Below are positions 19,044-29,731 of a stretch of DNA of 56,574 nucleotides, piece after piece. How positions within the stretch are numbered: position 1 is the first letter of the stretch; every line of letters begins with the position of its first letter. A program made the translations under genes and the position numbers. This DNA comes from Treponema sp. GTDB lineage: Bacteria > Spirochaetota > Spirochaetia > Treponematales > Breznakiellaceae. Location of the stretch: NCBI GenBank assembly GCA_031257105.1, contig JAIRPG010000007.1, positions 1 to 56,574 of the forward strand, given 5' to 3'. Under the pieces are notes generated by a model that saw nothing but the letters and a program-made list of their open reading frames with translations, made no database searches and was not told the DNA's origin.

Positions 19044-19912
19044 TATTTGATCCCCGAATGGCTCATGGTGTTCATCACCCGCGACTGGAGGGCGATAAAG
19101 ATTATCAGGTTCGGCGTGAACATAATCAGCGACGCCGCCGCAGCCATACCCGCCATAACGGGGTTATTGCCCACCGTGAACGTTGAAAGATAGAAGGCGA
19201 AGGTCTTGAGGGTCTCGTCGGCGATGTAAAGGTTCGACGACTCGGTCGCGCCCCAGACCATCTGGAACGACAAGATCCCCACCGTGGCGAGGGCGGGCTT
19301 GATGATGGGAAATACGATCTTGAAGAGCAGCCCCAGTTCTCCCGCGCCGTCAATCCGCGCCGCGTCCAAAAGGGTATCGGGAACCTGATCCACAAACTGC
19401 TTCACCAGGAACAGCCCCACCGGCATGGCCAAAAGCGGCAGGATATGCGCCATAAAATTGTTGTTCAGCCCCAGCTTGACGATAACGAGATACCGGGGCG
19501 CCATAACCGCCGCGGGCACGAACATCAGCGCGGCTTGGTTCACCTTAAAGACCCATGCCTTGAGCCTGAACTTCTTCTTTGAAAGCGCGTAAGCCGACAT
19601 GGCGGTAAGGAGTATCGAGAGGGTAACGGTGAAGAAGGTTACCGCCACGGAATTGAGGAGGTAGCGGAGCATGGGAACCCCCGTATCGGAGGCCAGACGC
19701 CAGATCGACCGGAAGTTCCCAAGCGTGGGCTTGCGGACGATAAACGCGGGGGGAAAGCGGAAAAGCTCATCCAGGGGTTTGAACGCCTGGTTGATGATAT
19801 AGACCACCGGCAGGATCATAAAGAGGGCCAGCGGCGTCAGAACAAGGTAGAATTTGATCTGTGACGGATGAAACGTCTTGGGGTTGATCTTCGTTCCCTG
19901 AAAACTGCTCAT
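19043..19912 (-). CDS. carbohydrate ABC transporter permease (MalG-like)
   Basis: EAA loop DTLLDAARIDGAGELGLLFKIVFPIIKPALATVGI; 6 TM. Confidence 0.88.
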   Translation of the reverse strand: MSSFQGTKINPKTFHPSQIKFYLVLTPLALFMILPVVYIINQAFKPLDELFRFPPAFIVRKPTLGNFRSIWRLASDTGVPMLRYLLNSVAVTFFTVTLSILLTAMSAYALSKKKFRLKAWVFKVNQAALMFVPAAVMAPRYLVIVKLGLNNNFMAHILPLLAMPVGLFLVKQFVDQVPDTLLDAARIDGAGELGLLFKIVFPIIKPALATVGILSFQMVWGATESSNLYIADETLKTFAFYLSTFTVGNNPVMAGMAAAASLIMFTPNLIIFIALQSRVMNTMSHSGIK

Positions 19913-19932
19913 GTTTCTTCCTTATAAAATGC

Positions 19933-20844
19933 TTAATCGGCGTCGCCGAAAAACGTGTACGCTATCTTCGAGAAGATCCATACAATCCCTAAAAGCGCCA
20001 CCGCGATGGCGGAGGCGTAACCCATCTCGTAGCGGAGAAACCCATAGTCCTCAATATGATTGGTGATAAGCTGGCCCGCGTTCTGGGGCGTCGGGTTGCC
20101 GCCGGACAACGCCACGCCGATAGCCCCGTTGTTAAACGCCCCTACTATCGCCATGACCGCGCCGAACAGCATCTGGGGTTTCAGGCTGGGAATCGTGATG
20201 TAAATGATCTCCTGGAAGCGGTTGCGGATACCGTCGATATACGCGGCTTCGTAGAGCTCTTCGTTGACGTTGAGGATCCCCGCCAGCATGGCAAGGAAAC
20301 CGATTCCCATGGCGCTCCAGAGGGATACGAAGATCATGATCCCCATGAGGTATTCCGGGGACTGGAGGAACTGCAAGGGCCGGTCAATCAGGTTCCAGCG
20401 CAGGAGCAGGGCGTTGATGTAGCCGTTCTGGTCGCCCGAAAAGATAGTCCGCCAGATTACCGAAATGAATACCCCGCCGGCCATAGAGGGGGTGTAGAGC
20501 GCGAGGGCAAAGACCGTCCGGGGCTTCGCCGGTATCTGTGCCAGCATCCACGCGAGGAGGAACGAGATGACGTAGCCGCCGGGGCCTACCACCAGGGCGA
20601 ACTGGACCGTGTTGGGCAGCACGTTGCGGAAAAACACCGTGTCCCCCGTCAGCAGGGTGATGTAGTTGTAGAGGCCCGCAGGCTCCGGGGGCTTAACCAC
20701 GTTAAAGTAGCTAAACGAAAGGAAGATGGCCGCCGCCACGGGCACGGCGATAAAGAGGGAGAAGAGCGCCCCGTAGGGCAGGAGAAGCCCGAATGCGTAC
20801 AGCCCGTCGCTCAGGGACGCCCGGCGGGTTTTACCCGGTTTCAT
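19933..20844 (-). CDS. carbohydrate ABC transporter permease (MalF-like)
   Basis: EAA loop [31 protein letters not shown]; 4-nt overlap with the upstream SBP gene. Confidence 0.88.
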   Translation of the reverse strand: MKPGKTRRASLSDGLYAFGLLLPYGALFSLFIAVPVAAAIFLSFSYFNVVKPPEPAGLYNYITLLTGDTVFFRNVLPNTVQFALVVGPGGYVISFLLAWMLAQIPAKPRTVFALALYTPSMAGGVFISVIWRTIFSGDQNGYINALLLRWNLIDRPLQFLQSPEYLMGIMIFVSLWSAMGIGFLAMLAGILNVNEELYEAAYIDGIRNRFQEIIYITIPSLKPQMLFGAVMAIVGAFNNGAIGVALSGGNPTPQNAGQLITNHIEDYGFLRYEMGYASAIAVALLGIVWIFSKIAYTFFGDAD

Positions 20845-23800
20845 ATTCCCGCCTCCTTGATTTTTTCCAGCACCCAGTCCAGTTCCCGCACGGTATAGGG
20901 CTTCCGTTGCCGTCCCCGGGCATCGATATAACCCGCTTCGGTCATTTTCCGCCGGAATTCCCGCTGAATGTCGACAAGCTTCATATCTATCGCCGCCTGA
21001 GCCGGGGTTCCGTCAAAGACCATGGCGTTCCATATATCCGAAAGGCTCCGTTCCAGCAGATACTGGCCCGGGCTGCGGGGTACGTCCCGAAGGTTCGCCA
21101 CCGACTCCATCACTACCGCCAAATCCCTATCCTCCATGGGCGCGTTTTCCAGGGCGGCCAGGTTCGCCGGGAGCCAGAGCAGGTTGTAATTCGCCGCCAA
21201 GGTAAAGGCGTATTCGCTTTGTACCGGTTCGCTGAGCCACCACTTGAGGAATTCCCAGCCTTCGTCCGCCATAGGGGAATTCTCAAAGAGGAGCGCCCCC
21301 CGGCCATTGGCAATAAACCAGCGGGAGAGGGAACCGTCGGCCCGCCGCGTTCCCGGATAGGGCAAGATCCCCCACTGCCCCGCCAACTCAGGCGCGCCGT
21401 TTTTAAGGAGTATGTACGCGGCGCTGTCCATAATCCCCGCCGGCGTCTGGCCGAAACGGAACGCATTAAAGAACACCGGCACTTGCTCCGCCAGGGCGTA
21501 GGTGGTGAACAACTCCCCCAGCTCGGCGATGCCTTTAACCGCCCCGGCTTCGTTGATCGCCGCGCCGAGCCCGTCAGGCTGGTAGAGTTCCCCGCCGTTC
21601 TGATAGATAAGCGGCGCGGTCTGATAGAACCATTTATAGCCCTCCCCGGAGGCAATGGGCAGGTAGAAGCTCATGTTGAAACGCTGTAACTCAGGCATCA
21701 TATCCCGAACATCGTCCCAGGTATGGGGCAGCGGCAAATCGAGGCGCTTGAAAATATCTTCCCGGTACGCGGTAACGGCGAAATCCACGGTCTCAGGCAG
21801 GGCGTAGACCCCTTCGTTGAAGAGGTAGCTCACCAGAGCGCCGGGAACGAAGCGCCGGGCAACCGTCCAAAAATCATCGAACCGGGTAAGATCGGAGGCC
21901 GCACCCCGTGAAGCCAGGTCAAAGGGCAGGTGTGAAGGCAGACTGAGGGCGAGATCGGGATTCGTGCCCGCAGCCTTGGCAAGCACCAGCTTGTTGACAT
22001 CGGGCATGATCGAAAGCCGGGCGTCTATCCCCGTTTCGGGGCTGAAATGGGTATCGATCAGCTTTTGCAGGGCGTCCACATGGACAACCGACTGGTTCAC
22101 CCAGATATTGAGGGAGTGTTCCCGCTTCCGGGCCGCGTATTTCGGGGACGCATAGGAAGCCCAGAGCCGCGCCAGGGCCGCGCCGGCGCTCTTGAAGAAG
22201 GGCGCGTTCTCCCTCGGCAGGCCGGAATGGGAGCCTTCGCCGTACAGGTACACCGCATCCAGGGAGAACCGCTGATTGTAGAGGCTGTCCATCACGTCCC
22301 CCGCGAGTTTAAGGGCCGAAACCGCGTCTCCTGAAAGGTTCTCCACCTTAAGGGGAAGCTCATCGGGCTTTTCCCGTAGTTTGTCCAGCAGGCTTAAAAC
22401 TTCCACTATTCCCGCCAGGGCCGGCGCCTTCGTATCCCCTGAACTGTAGGGGGCAAGGGAGAAGAGCAGCGACCGGAAGATCACGTCATAGGCGTTAAGG
22501 AAACCCGCGGTTTCAGGCAGGATCTGGGTCAAACGCCAGGTTCGGTTCTTATCAACCTCCTTGCCGGTTATCTTTTTGACATCCAGGCTGAATTGGTTGA
22601 TATGATCGATGAGGAGTTGAAGATCCCGAATCTGAGCCGCCACCGGTTCCAGTTCCAGTTTGAGGGACAGCGTGTGCTCCCCGGATGTAAGGAAGAACCC
22701 GTAGGGCGCGCCGTTTTCCTCGGCCCAGACTTGATTGCGCCACTTCTGATCCCGGGAGGGCTTGAGGGGGAAGGACGCGGCTTCGGCAAACGGCGGCTCG
22801 CCGTCCAGTTTGAGGCTGCAGAAGACGGCAAACCCTTCCGCCTGTGTCTTGCAGTGAAGGGCCAGGTGGTAGATCCCCGCTTCTTCAACCTGAACGCGGA
22901 AAAAAACTTCGCTCCCCGCCTTTTCCATGCTGAGGATGTTGATCTTCTTATTGACCGGATCAAAGGGCGAAAGCCCCGCGTCCATCTCGGACCGGAGTTG
23001 GATAGCGGGACTGTTCTTCCGGTCATAGCTTATGGCGTCGATAACGAGCACGGTAGATACCGCGGTATCTACCGCGGTATCTACCGCAGTATGCTGGGCG
23101 TTTTTCGCCGCATATTCGGCGTAAGGAAGCGGTTCCGTCCGTCCCAGGACTTCCAGTTCCCCCAATTCGATGAGCCGGGACGAGGTATTCACCAACTCCA
23201 CCTGATTTTCCCCGGCGTCAAAGAAAAAGAGGAGCGGCTCGGAAGATACGGCGGTACGGTCGTAAAGATCGACCCGGCGCCGGCCTTCCCAGGTTTCCTG
23301 CGAGGGAACCGTCTCGTCCCCGTAGGCGTCCAGGGGGAAATCCTTGGTTGTATCCCGCCAGAAAAGCGGGATGCGGATATTCGCCGCCTCACGGTAGGGT
23401 ACTTCGCCGTTGACCAGCGCCGAAAGGGTAATGTCGGAAAAACTCCGTCCGGGGATGCGTGTTTCTACCCGGAGGCGGTAGAGGCCCTCGGCGGGAACGG
23501 CGAAGCGGTAGACCGCGGCGTCTCCATGGGAAAGCGCCGCTTGGGGTACATCGCCGCCCTGCGCGCCTTGCGCGCCCTCCGCAACTTCAGGGCGCGCCCG
23601 TATGGGCGCGGACGCCGGCGTCCGCGCGTCTCCACGGGCGGCGAGAAAACCGGCGTAGTCGTACCGCTTCTCCCGCACGGTGCTCGTGAGCAGATCGCGC
23701 GCCGCCGCCTGCGCCGCCTCATCGGGAGGGGCGTAATTCCCGCTTTGGGGAAGCAGGCGAAAGGCGGCGAACGCTCCGGCAAACAACGCGACGATCAAGA

Positions 23801-23855
23801 TAATCGTAAACAACGGAGCCTGTCGTAAAACTGAAGTTTTCTTCATCCAACTCAT
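20841..23855 (-). CDS. large modular extracellular solute-binding protein with N-terminal carbohydrate-binding-like modules
   Basis: About 1000 aa. Start taken at MSWMKKTSV. Two jelly-roll-like segments, then a family 1 SBP-like C-terminal half ([10 protein letters not shown]..., [63 protein letters not shown]). Confidence 0.75.
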   Translation of the reverse strand: MSWMKKTSVLRQAPLFTIILIVALFAGAFAAFRLLPQSGNYAPPDEAAQAAARDLLTSTVREKRYDYAGFLAARGDARTPASAPIRARPEVAEGAQGAQGGDVPQAALSHGDAAVYRFAVPAEGLYRLRVETRIPGRSFSDITLSALVNGEVPYREAANIRIPLFWRDTTKDFPLDAYGDETVPSQETWEGRRRVDLYDRTAVSSEPLLFFFDAGENQVELVNTSSRLIELGELEVLGRTEPLPYAEYAAKNAQHTAVDTAVDTAVSTVLVIDAISYDRKNSPAIQLRSEMDAGLSPFDPVNKKINILSMEKAGSEVFFRVQVEEAGIYHLALHCKTQAEGFAVFCSLKLDGEPPFAEAASFPLKPSRDQKWRNQVWAEENGAPYGFFLTSGEHTLSLKLELEPVAAQIRDLQLLIDHINQFSLDVKKITGKEVDKNRTWRLTQILPETAGFLNAYDVIFRSLLFSLAPYSSGDTKAPALAGIVEVLSLLDKLREKPDELPLKVENLSGDAVSALKLAGDVMDSLYNQRFSLDAVYLYGEGSHSGLPRENAPFFKSAGAALARLWASYASPKYAARKREHSLNIWVNQSVVHVDALQKLIDTHFSPETGIDARLSIMPDVNKLVLAKAAGTNPDLALSLPSHLPFDLASRGAASDLTRFDDFWTVARRFVPGALVSYLFNEGVYALPETVDFAVTAYREDIFKRLDLPLPHTWDDVRDMMPELQRFNMSFYLPIASGEGYKWFYQTAPLIYQNGGELYQPDGLGAAINEAGAVKGIAELGELFTTYALAEQVPVFFNAFRFGQTPAGIMDSAAYILLKNGAPELAGQWGILPYPGTRRADGSLSRWFIANGRGALLFENSPMADEGWEFLKWWLSEPVQSEYAFTLAANYNLLWLPANLAALENAPMEDRDLAVVMESVANLRDVPRSPGQYLLERSLSDIWNAMVFDGTPAQAAIDMKLVDIQREFRRKMTEAGYIDARGRQRKPYTVRELDWVLEKIKEAGI
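23052..23092. repeat. 12-bp in-frame tandem repeat in SBP gene
   Basis: GCGGTATCTACC repeated with a mirrored copy GGTAGATACCGC; encodes [16 protein letters not shown]. Confidence 0.85.
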
Positions 23856-23922
23856 AATCCGAATGTTACCGTTACCATTTATGGTATATCCGGCTCTCCG
23901 GTTTGTCAACAAAAAAAAATCG

Positions 23923-25932
23923 TTAGTTCAATGCCAGAATACTGTAGACCGCCGGAATTCCCCTGACGCCTTTAAGGATTTTTTTACAATCATCCTCTTG
24001 TTCGAGCTGCACGGTAAAGAAACCCGTGAGGTGGTTGCCGCCGGTTTCGTCCAGACGGCCTTCGATGAGGCGGCCCTGGTATTTGCGTACCACCCCTTCA
24101 ATTCCGGAGAAAAGATCCGGCGAAGAGCACGATTCCACTTTGAACCGCTTTACCAGCCGGGCCGCGGTATTTTCCCATTCGGTGTCGATGCGCCGTTCCG
24201 CGAAATCGGGAATATGGAGCAGATTACCGCAGTTTTTCCGGTGGATAATGATCCCCCTGCCTCGGGAAACGTACCCTACAATCGGATCGCCCATAAGCGG
24301 GTTACAGCAGCGAGCGAAGCGGATCATCAGGTTTTTTTCGTCTTCAACCCGAACCTGGAACGTGTTTGTCTGCGCGGTTTGCTCTTGGGGGGCGCGTTGG
24401 GGGCTTTCCCGTAAACGTTCCCTGTTTCCCTGATCTTTCTTTTTGGCCAGAATGTTTTTTTCGATGATTACCGAATCGTCGTTTTGCAAAAGCCAGCTTC
24501 GGATCTTGCCGCGGGCTTTCGCGGTTTTGACGAGGCGGAGCCAGTTGAGGTGCGGATGGGCGCCTTGACCGGTGAGTATCTCTACCACTTGGGTATTTTG
24601 CAGTTCCTGACTTAAGGGAATGATCACGCCGTCAGCCTTTGCGCCGGCGCAGTGTTCGCCAATTGCCGTGTGAATATGGTAGGCAAAGTCCAGGGCGGTA
24701 GCTCCCGCCGGCAGTTCGATTACCTTGCCTTGCGGCGTAAAGACATAGATAGAATCCTTGAGCAGTTCCCGTTTAATGTCTTCCAGAAAGTTACCGGAAG
24801 TCCTCGTTTCGCCGTTTTCCCATTCAACGAGCCGCCAGTTTTTAAGGCGGTTTACCAAGGCAATGTCTTCGGACAAGACGCCCCCGCCGGTCGTTTCCCG
24901 CTTGTACAGCCAGTGGCCGGCGATACCGTATTCAGCCACCCGGTGCATTTCCCAGGTGCGTATTTGAATTTCCAGCAGTTGGCCGGCCCCTTCAGCGGCG
25001 CCGGAGGCCATCACCGTGGTATGGAGGCTCCGGTACCCATTGGACTTTTCCATGGCGATATAGTCCTTAAAGCGGCCTTCCAGGGGCTTCCAGAGCCGGT
25101 GCGCCATACCCAGGAGCGTGTAGCAGGATTCTATGCTGTCGCAGAGGATGCGGATACCAAACAGATCGTATATATCTTCAATGCGTTTGTTCCGCCTCCG
25201 CATCTTCTGATAAATCGAGTAGAAGTGTTTTGCCCGGCTTTCCACCGTTACGGCGATGCCCGCGGCGGCGGCTTCTTTTTTGATACGCTCGCCCGCGCCG
25301 TCGAGAAATTCCTGGCGCTCGCTTTTTTTAAGGGATACTATCTCTTTTATCTGAAGAAAAACGTCCCGGTTCAGGTATTTAAGGGAGAGATCTTCCAGTT
25401 CGTCCTTCATCCAGGAGATGCCCAAACACCCGGCTAAAGGCGCGTAGATGTCCAGACATTCCTGCGCCGTGGTTTTGCGCCGTTCAGGGGGCCGGTCATC
25501 CAGAGTACGCATCCGGTGGAGTTTGTCCGCCAGTTTGATAAAGATTACCCGTATATCTTTTACCATGGCGAAAAGCATCTTCCTGATGTTCTCCGCCTCG
25601 TGGATGGTTTTTCCCCCCGCCGGGATGTCCGCTATCCGGGCAAGCCCTTCCACCAACGACCATACGCTTGGACCGAATTCCTCGCTTTCAGGAGGGCGCG
25701 AGCCGGCGGGATAATCCCGCAGCAGCGCGGCGGTGACGGTATCCGCGTCCATGTTCAGTTCGGTAAGAATCGCCGCCACGCCGAGGGCAAAACCGCTTTC
25801 CGCCGGACGGTGTTCGCATACCCAGCGCAGCCCCCGGAGGATCCGCTCCTTATCGAATTCATTGTATAATTGAAGCTTTTTGACAAACTCCCGGCGCGCT
25901 TCCTCGTCCTGTTGCGCCGTTTCCCGCAGCAT
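23923..25932 (-). CDS. RelA/SpoT family (p)ppGpp synthetase with degenerate HD domain
   Basis: RSKHFYSIYQKM-like synthetase motif, GRFKDYIAMEKSNGYRSLHTTV, EIQIRTWEMHRVAEYGIAGHWLYK, TGS domain (IYVFTPQGKVIELPAGATALDFAYHIHT) and C-terminal ACT. Start taken at MLRETAQQ. Confidence 0.9.
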   Translation of the reverse strand: MLRETAQQDEEARREFVKKLQLYNEFDKERILRGLRWVCEHRPAESGFALGVAAILTELNMDADTVTAALLRDYPAGSRPPESEEFGPSVWSLVEGLARIADIPAGGKTIHEAENIRKMLFAMVKDIRVIFIKLADKLHRMRTLDDRPPERRKTTAQECLDIYAPLAGCLGISWMKDELEDLSLKYLNRDVFLQIKEIVSLKKSERQEFLDGAGERIKKEAAAAGIAVTVESRAKHFYSIYQKMRRRNKRIEDIYDLFGIRILCDSIESCYTLLGMAHRLWKPLEGRFKDYIAMEKSNGYRSLHTTVMASGAAEGAGQLLEIQIRTWEMHRVAEYGIAGHWLYKRETTGGGVLSEDIALVNRLKNWRLVEWENGETRTSGNFLEDIKRELLKDSIYVFTPQGKVIELPAGATALDFAYHIHTAIGEHCAGAKADGVIIPLSQELQNTQVVEILTGQGAHPHLNWLRLVKTAKARGKIRSWLLQNDDSVIIEKNILAKKKDQGNRERLRESPQRAPQEQTAQTNTFQVRVEDEKNLMIRFARCCNPLMGDPIVGYVSRGRGIIIHRKNCGNLLHIPDFAERRIDTEWENTAARLVKRFKVESCSSPDLFSGIEGVVRKYQGRLIEGRLDETGGNHLTGFFTVQLEQEDDCKKILKGVRGIPAVYSILALN

Positions 25933-25936
25933 ATCC

Positions 25937-26818
25937 TTACCCCGCCGCCTTCGCGCCAATAACCCGCGGCCTCGCGGCCATGTCCCGGTATACGCCAATC
26001 TCCCGGTATCCGCCGGACTCAAGAAGTCCCGCGATAACCTCCATTTGTTCAGGGCCGGCTTCCATAAGGAGGACGCCGCCGTCCCGCAGATGACGCCGCC
26101 CGCCGCTTATAATACGGCGGATAACATCAAGGCCGTCTAACCCTCCATCCAGCGCCAAGCGGGGTTCCCCCCGTACCTCCGCCGGTAAGGTTTCAATGAT
26201 CCCGCCGGGCACATACGGCGGGTTGGCGGTGATTATGTCAAAGCGCGCCGGTTCGGGTAACCGGAGGAGGGCGTCAAAGAGATCCCCCTGGAGCAAAGCG
26301 ACCGCCGGCGCGGGCCGCCCTTCCAGCAGCCTTTGCGCGTTGAGGGCGGCAATGTCAAGCGCTTCCGGCGATAGATCCGTCGCCCAGATCGCGGTATGGG
26401 GCCGTTCATGTTTCAGCGCGACCGCAACCGCGCCCGAGCCGGTACACATATCGAGTACCTCAGGCGGTCGGGAACACGCCCCGCTCAAAGCATCGATCCA
26501 TTCCAGGGCGGCCTCCACCAGCGTTTCCGTATCGGGCCGGGGGACAAGCACGGCGGGGCCGACCGTAAAATCGAGCCCCCAGAATTCCTTCCGGCCCAGA
26601 ATGTAGGCCGCGCACTCCCCGGCGCGCCTTCGTTCCAGAAAACCTTTGTAGGCGGCCAGCGCTTCGCCGGGAAGCGGATCGGAAGCCCCGGTGAGGAGGG
26701 AAGAACGTCCGGTATGAAGCGCTTCCGCCAGGAGCAGAGAAGCGTCCAGGCCGGGGGTATCCACGCCGGACGCGGCAAGGGCGGCGCTCCCCTCCGCGAG
26801 GGCTTCCCGGATAGTCAG
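25937..26818 (-). CDS. prmC: peptide chain release factor N5-glutamine methyltransferase
   Basis: LDMCTGSGAVAVALKHE (SAM motif), ITANPPYVP (NPPY motif), FWGLDFTVGPAVLVPRPDTETLVE. Start uncertain (see findings). Confidence 0.88.
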   Translation of the reverse strand: MTIREALAEGSAALAASGVDTPGLDASLLLAEALHTGRSSLLTGASDPLPGEALAAYKGFLERRRAGECAAYILGRKEFWGLDFTVGPAVLVPRPDTETLVEAALEWIDALSGACSRPPEVLDMCTGSGAVAVALKHERPHTAIWATDLSPEALDIAALNAQRLLEGRPAPAVALLQGDLFDALLRLPEPARFDIITANPPYVPGGIIETLPAEVRGEPRLALDGGLDGLDVIRRIISGGRRHLRDGGVLLMEAGPEQMEVIAGLLESGGYREIGVYRDMAARPRVIGAKAAG

Positions 26819-26837
26819 AGAAACCTCGATAACACGC

Positions 26838-28076
26838 TCAATCGACGGCGCCCGAACCCGTAAAAGGATTTTCCATGATGAGTCTTGCGTGCAGTTTTTC
26901 AAGCCGGGCGGCAAAAAATTCCTGCCTAAATTCTTGATCCCGGGTGTAGAGGCGGTGCCGCTCCATAAGCTCTTTGCTATACGCATAGAGGGGAAACACC
27001 CGGGTGTTCGTGTAGCCCTGTTCATAATGGGTCACCACCGGAAGGAGCCCCGGATTATCCAAGGTAACCGCCTCCCCCTCTTTTACGATCTCCACGTACA
27101 AGATCGCCCCAAGGAGCGTTTCTTTCGGCTCTTGGTTGGAAACAAAATTGCCCAATGAATAAAAACAGAGGGTTTCCCCTCCGTCCGGTCGAGGCAGAAC
27201 TTCAAAACGCTGAAGCACGTGGGGGTGGTGGCCTATCACCAGGTCAACCTGATGTTCAGCCAGGAATTCCGCCAGCCCTCTCTGGGCGTCCGAAGGCTCG
27301 GGGCGGTATTCCTCTCCCCAGTGCATAGAAACCGCCAGAACATCGCAACGGGGGCGCAGGGCGTCAATCTCCTGAGCCATGGTTTCCTGGTTGATAAGCG
27401 AAACCAGCCAGGGCTTGTTCCGGGGAAGGCTAATGCCGTTGGTACCGTAGGTATAGGACAAAAATCCCAATGTTATGTTGTTTTTGACGATAAGCGTTTG
27501 TTTTTTTTCCATTGTCCGGTGTATTCCCAGGTATTCTATACCGTCTATGCCGTCCCAGAGATCCATCGTGGCCATAAGCCCCTCCTCTCCCCTGTCTAAG
27601 GCGTGGTTATTGGCGTGGTTTACGATGTCAAATCCCGTTTCGGCCAGAGTTTTTGCCAATTCTCCGGGGGTATTGAACCGTGGATACCCCGTATAGCCGA
27701 GCGCTTCCCCTCCCATGACCGTTTCCTGATTGATAAAGGCCAGATCCGCCGCCTTCACCAGGGAACGCACTTCCCGGTAAATGGGGGTAAAATCATATCC
27801 CGGTTTTTCACCGGGTTTCGTTTTCTGAGCGGAATCATTCAGTATAGAAATATGGAAGAGGTTATCCCCCGCGGCGATCAGGGTAAGGCGATCCGAAAGA
27901 GCGGGCGCTTCTTCCGGGGAAGGTTCCTCGTGGTACGCGACTTCCCGGCGTTCCTCCGCTTCTATCCGGCGGGGAAGGGAAACGGGCGTTTGGACGCCCG
28001 GATCCGGCGTCTGACAGCATAAAAGGAGCGCCGCCGCGAAGACGAAACGGAGCCGCTTTATCCAGACTTTCGGCAT
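26838..28076 (-). CDS. CapA family (PGA synthesis-like metallophosphatase) protein
   Basis: LIAAGDNLFH, FDIVNHANNHALDRGEEGL, VLAVSMHWGEEY, DLVIGHHPHVLQ, FYSLGNFVSNQ. Confidence 0.88.
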   Translation of the reverse strand: MPKVWIKRLRFVFAAALLLCCQTPDPGVQTPVSLPRRIEAEERREVAYHEEPSPEEAPALSDRLTLIAAGDNLFHISILNDSAQKTKPGEKPGYDFTPIYREVRSLVKAADLAFINQETVMGGEALGYTGYPRFNTPGELAKTLAETGFDIVNHANNHALDRGEEGLMATMDLWDGIDGIEYLGIHRTMEKKQTLIVKNNITLGFLSYTYGTNGISLPRNKPWLVSLINQETMAQEIDALRPRCDVLAVSMHWGEEYRPEPSDAQRGLAEFLAEHQVDLVIGHHPHVLQRFEVLPRPDGGETLCFYSLGNFVSNQEPKETLLGAILYVEIVKEGEAVTLDNPGLLPVVTHYEQGYTNTRVFPLYAYSKELMERHRLYTRDQEFRQEFFAARLEKLHARLIMENPFTGSGAVD

Positions 28077-28081
28077 GGCGG

Positions 28082-29179
28082 CTAAGAGGCGGCGGTTTCG
28101 GCCTGCGCCGTGAACTTAGGACTCTGGAGCATTTCTTCTCTGGCGGAAAGCTTGAGGGCGTCGAATAGTTCCGCCGCGTCGCCCTCCATGATAAGATCCA
28201 GCTTGTAAAGGGTCAGGTTGATCCGGTGATCGGTCAAGCGGTTTTGGGGGAAGTTGTAGGTTCTGATCCGCTCGGAACGATCCCCGCTGCCCACCTGGTT
28301 TTTCCGGGCCTCCGCCCGTTCCGACCGGGCTTTTGCTTCCTCCAACTCGTAGATCCGCGCCCGGAGGATACGCATCGCCTTGGCCTTGTTCTTGATTTGG
28401 CTCTTCTCGTCCTGGCAATGAACCACCACCCCGGTGGGGATATGGGTAATCCGCACCGCCGAATCGGTGGTATTGACGCACTGGCCGCCGGGCCCGCCGG
28501 CGCGCATCACATCGATTCGCAGGTCTTCCTGCCGGATGTCGATTTCCGTTTCGTCCGCTTCGGGTAGTACCGCCACGGTGACCGCCGATGTATGGATCCT
28601 GCCGGAAGCTTCCGTAGCGGGAACCCGCTGTACCCGGTGCACCCCGGACTCGTACCGGAAATTTTCGTACACGTTATCGCCGCTTATCGAAAAGACTATC
28701 TCCTTAAACCCTCCCAGTTCCGTTTCATTGGAACTCATGATCTCGAATTTCCAGCCCCTGGCTTCCGCGAAACGGCCATACATGCGGAAAAGATCCGCCG
28801 CGAAGAGCGCCGCTTCGTCCCCGCCGGTTCCCGCCCGGATCTCCATGATGATGTCCTTCTCATCCAGAGGGTCTTTGGGGATAAGGAGGAATTTGAGCCG
28901 GTCTTCGGCGTCCGCGCGCCGCTGTTCCAGATCCCGGAGTTCATCCCGGGCAAGTTCCCGCATCGAGGGATCTTTTTCATCCTGTATCAACGACTTTGTG
29001 TCCTCAATCTGAGCGGTAAGTTCCTCGCCTTCTTGATAAGCCGCGTTAACCGCGCCAAGTTGGGCATATTCCTTCATAAGGGCGCGGTATTTGTTCTGAT
29101 CTTTCACCAACTCCGGCTCTTGAATCATAAGGGATACTTCTCCGTAGCGACGCAAAAGGGAATCTAGCCGTTCATTCAC
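28082..29179 (-). CDS. prfA: peptide chain release factor 1
   Basis: [26 protein letters not shown] (GGQ motif); [22 protein letters not shown]. Confidence 0.97.
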   Translation of the reverse strand: MNERLDSLLRRYGEVSLMIQEPELVKDQNKYRALMKEYAQLGAVNAAYQEGEELTAQIEDTKSLIQDEKDPSMRELARDELRDLEQRRADAEDRLKFLLIPKDPLDEKDIIMEIRAGTGGDEAALFAADLFRMYGRFAEARGWKFEIMSSNETELGGFKEIVFSISGDNVYENFRYESGVHRVQRVPATEASGRIHTSAVTVAVLPEADETEIDIRQEDLRIDVMRAGGPGGQCVNTTDSAVRITHIPTGVVVHCQDEKSQIKNKAKAMRILRARIYELEEAKARSERAEARKNQVGSGDRSERIRTYNFPQNRLTDHRINLTLYKLDLIMEGDAAELFDALKLSAREEMLQSPKFTAQAETAAS

Positions 29180-29311
29180 CTATTTATCTCCTCAAATATT
29201 AGACGATACTTATAATATACTACCTGGCGATAGAGAGCAATCGGTAACATACGATAGGCCGGCAGTCCGCGGGGGCTGCCGGAATCAAAATTTTTTATTA
29301 AACTGGTAAAT

Positions 29312-29731
29312 ATGGGATGGGGAGAAAAAATTAAAGAGATTTTGAGCCGCGGTCTGGATACGGCGCGGGAATTACCGTCTTTGCTGCGAAAACGGCCCAA
29401 GATTATCATCATCGGCCTCAGCGTCTTTGTGCTGCTCGGCGTGGTGGTATTAATGGCGGCGCTGGTAGAGGTAAACGGCGCCTTTCCGGAACAGAACGGC
29501 GGTCAAGAGATAAGCGGCGCCCTCTCGCCGCGGGCTATACCCGCGGAAGAGCTCTTTATGCCCGACGAACCTGATTTTCTGCCAAAGGTTATCCTGGAGC
29601 GGGAGCGCCGGGAGCGTTGGACTGCCGAAAACGCCGTTCCCTATTGGACAAATCCCCTGGAAGGGGGCGGCGATCCTTACATTGACCGGGTACACCGGAC
29701 GATTGATGGCATCATGGAGCGGGTTCCATGA
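29312..29731 (+). CDS. hypothetical single-TM protein
   Basis: 139 aa with TM IIIIGLSVFVLLGVVVLMAALVEV; ATGA overlap with the next gene. Confidence 0.6.
   Translation: MGWGEKIKEILSRGLDTARELPSLLRKRPKIIIIGLSVFVLLGVVVLMAALVEVNGAFPEQNGGQEISGALSPRAIPAEELFMPDEPDFLPKVILERERRERWTAENAVPYWTNPLEGGGDPYIDRVHRTIDGIMERVP

Noticed and set aside
22593-23828. Plus-strand 411-aa ORF antisense to the SBP gene
   Set aside because: Composition typical of shadow frames; the minus strand has coherent domains and operon context.
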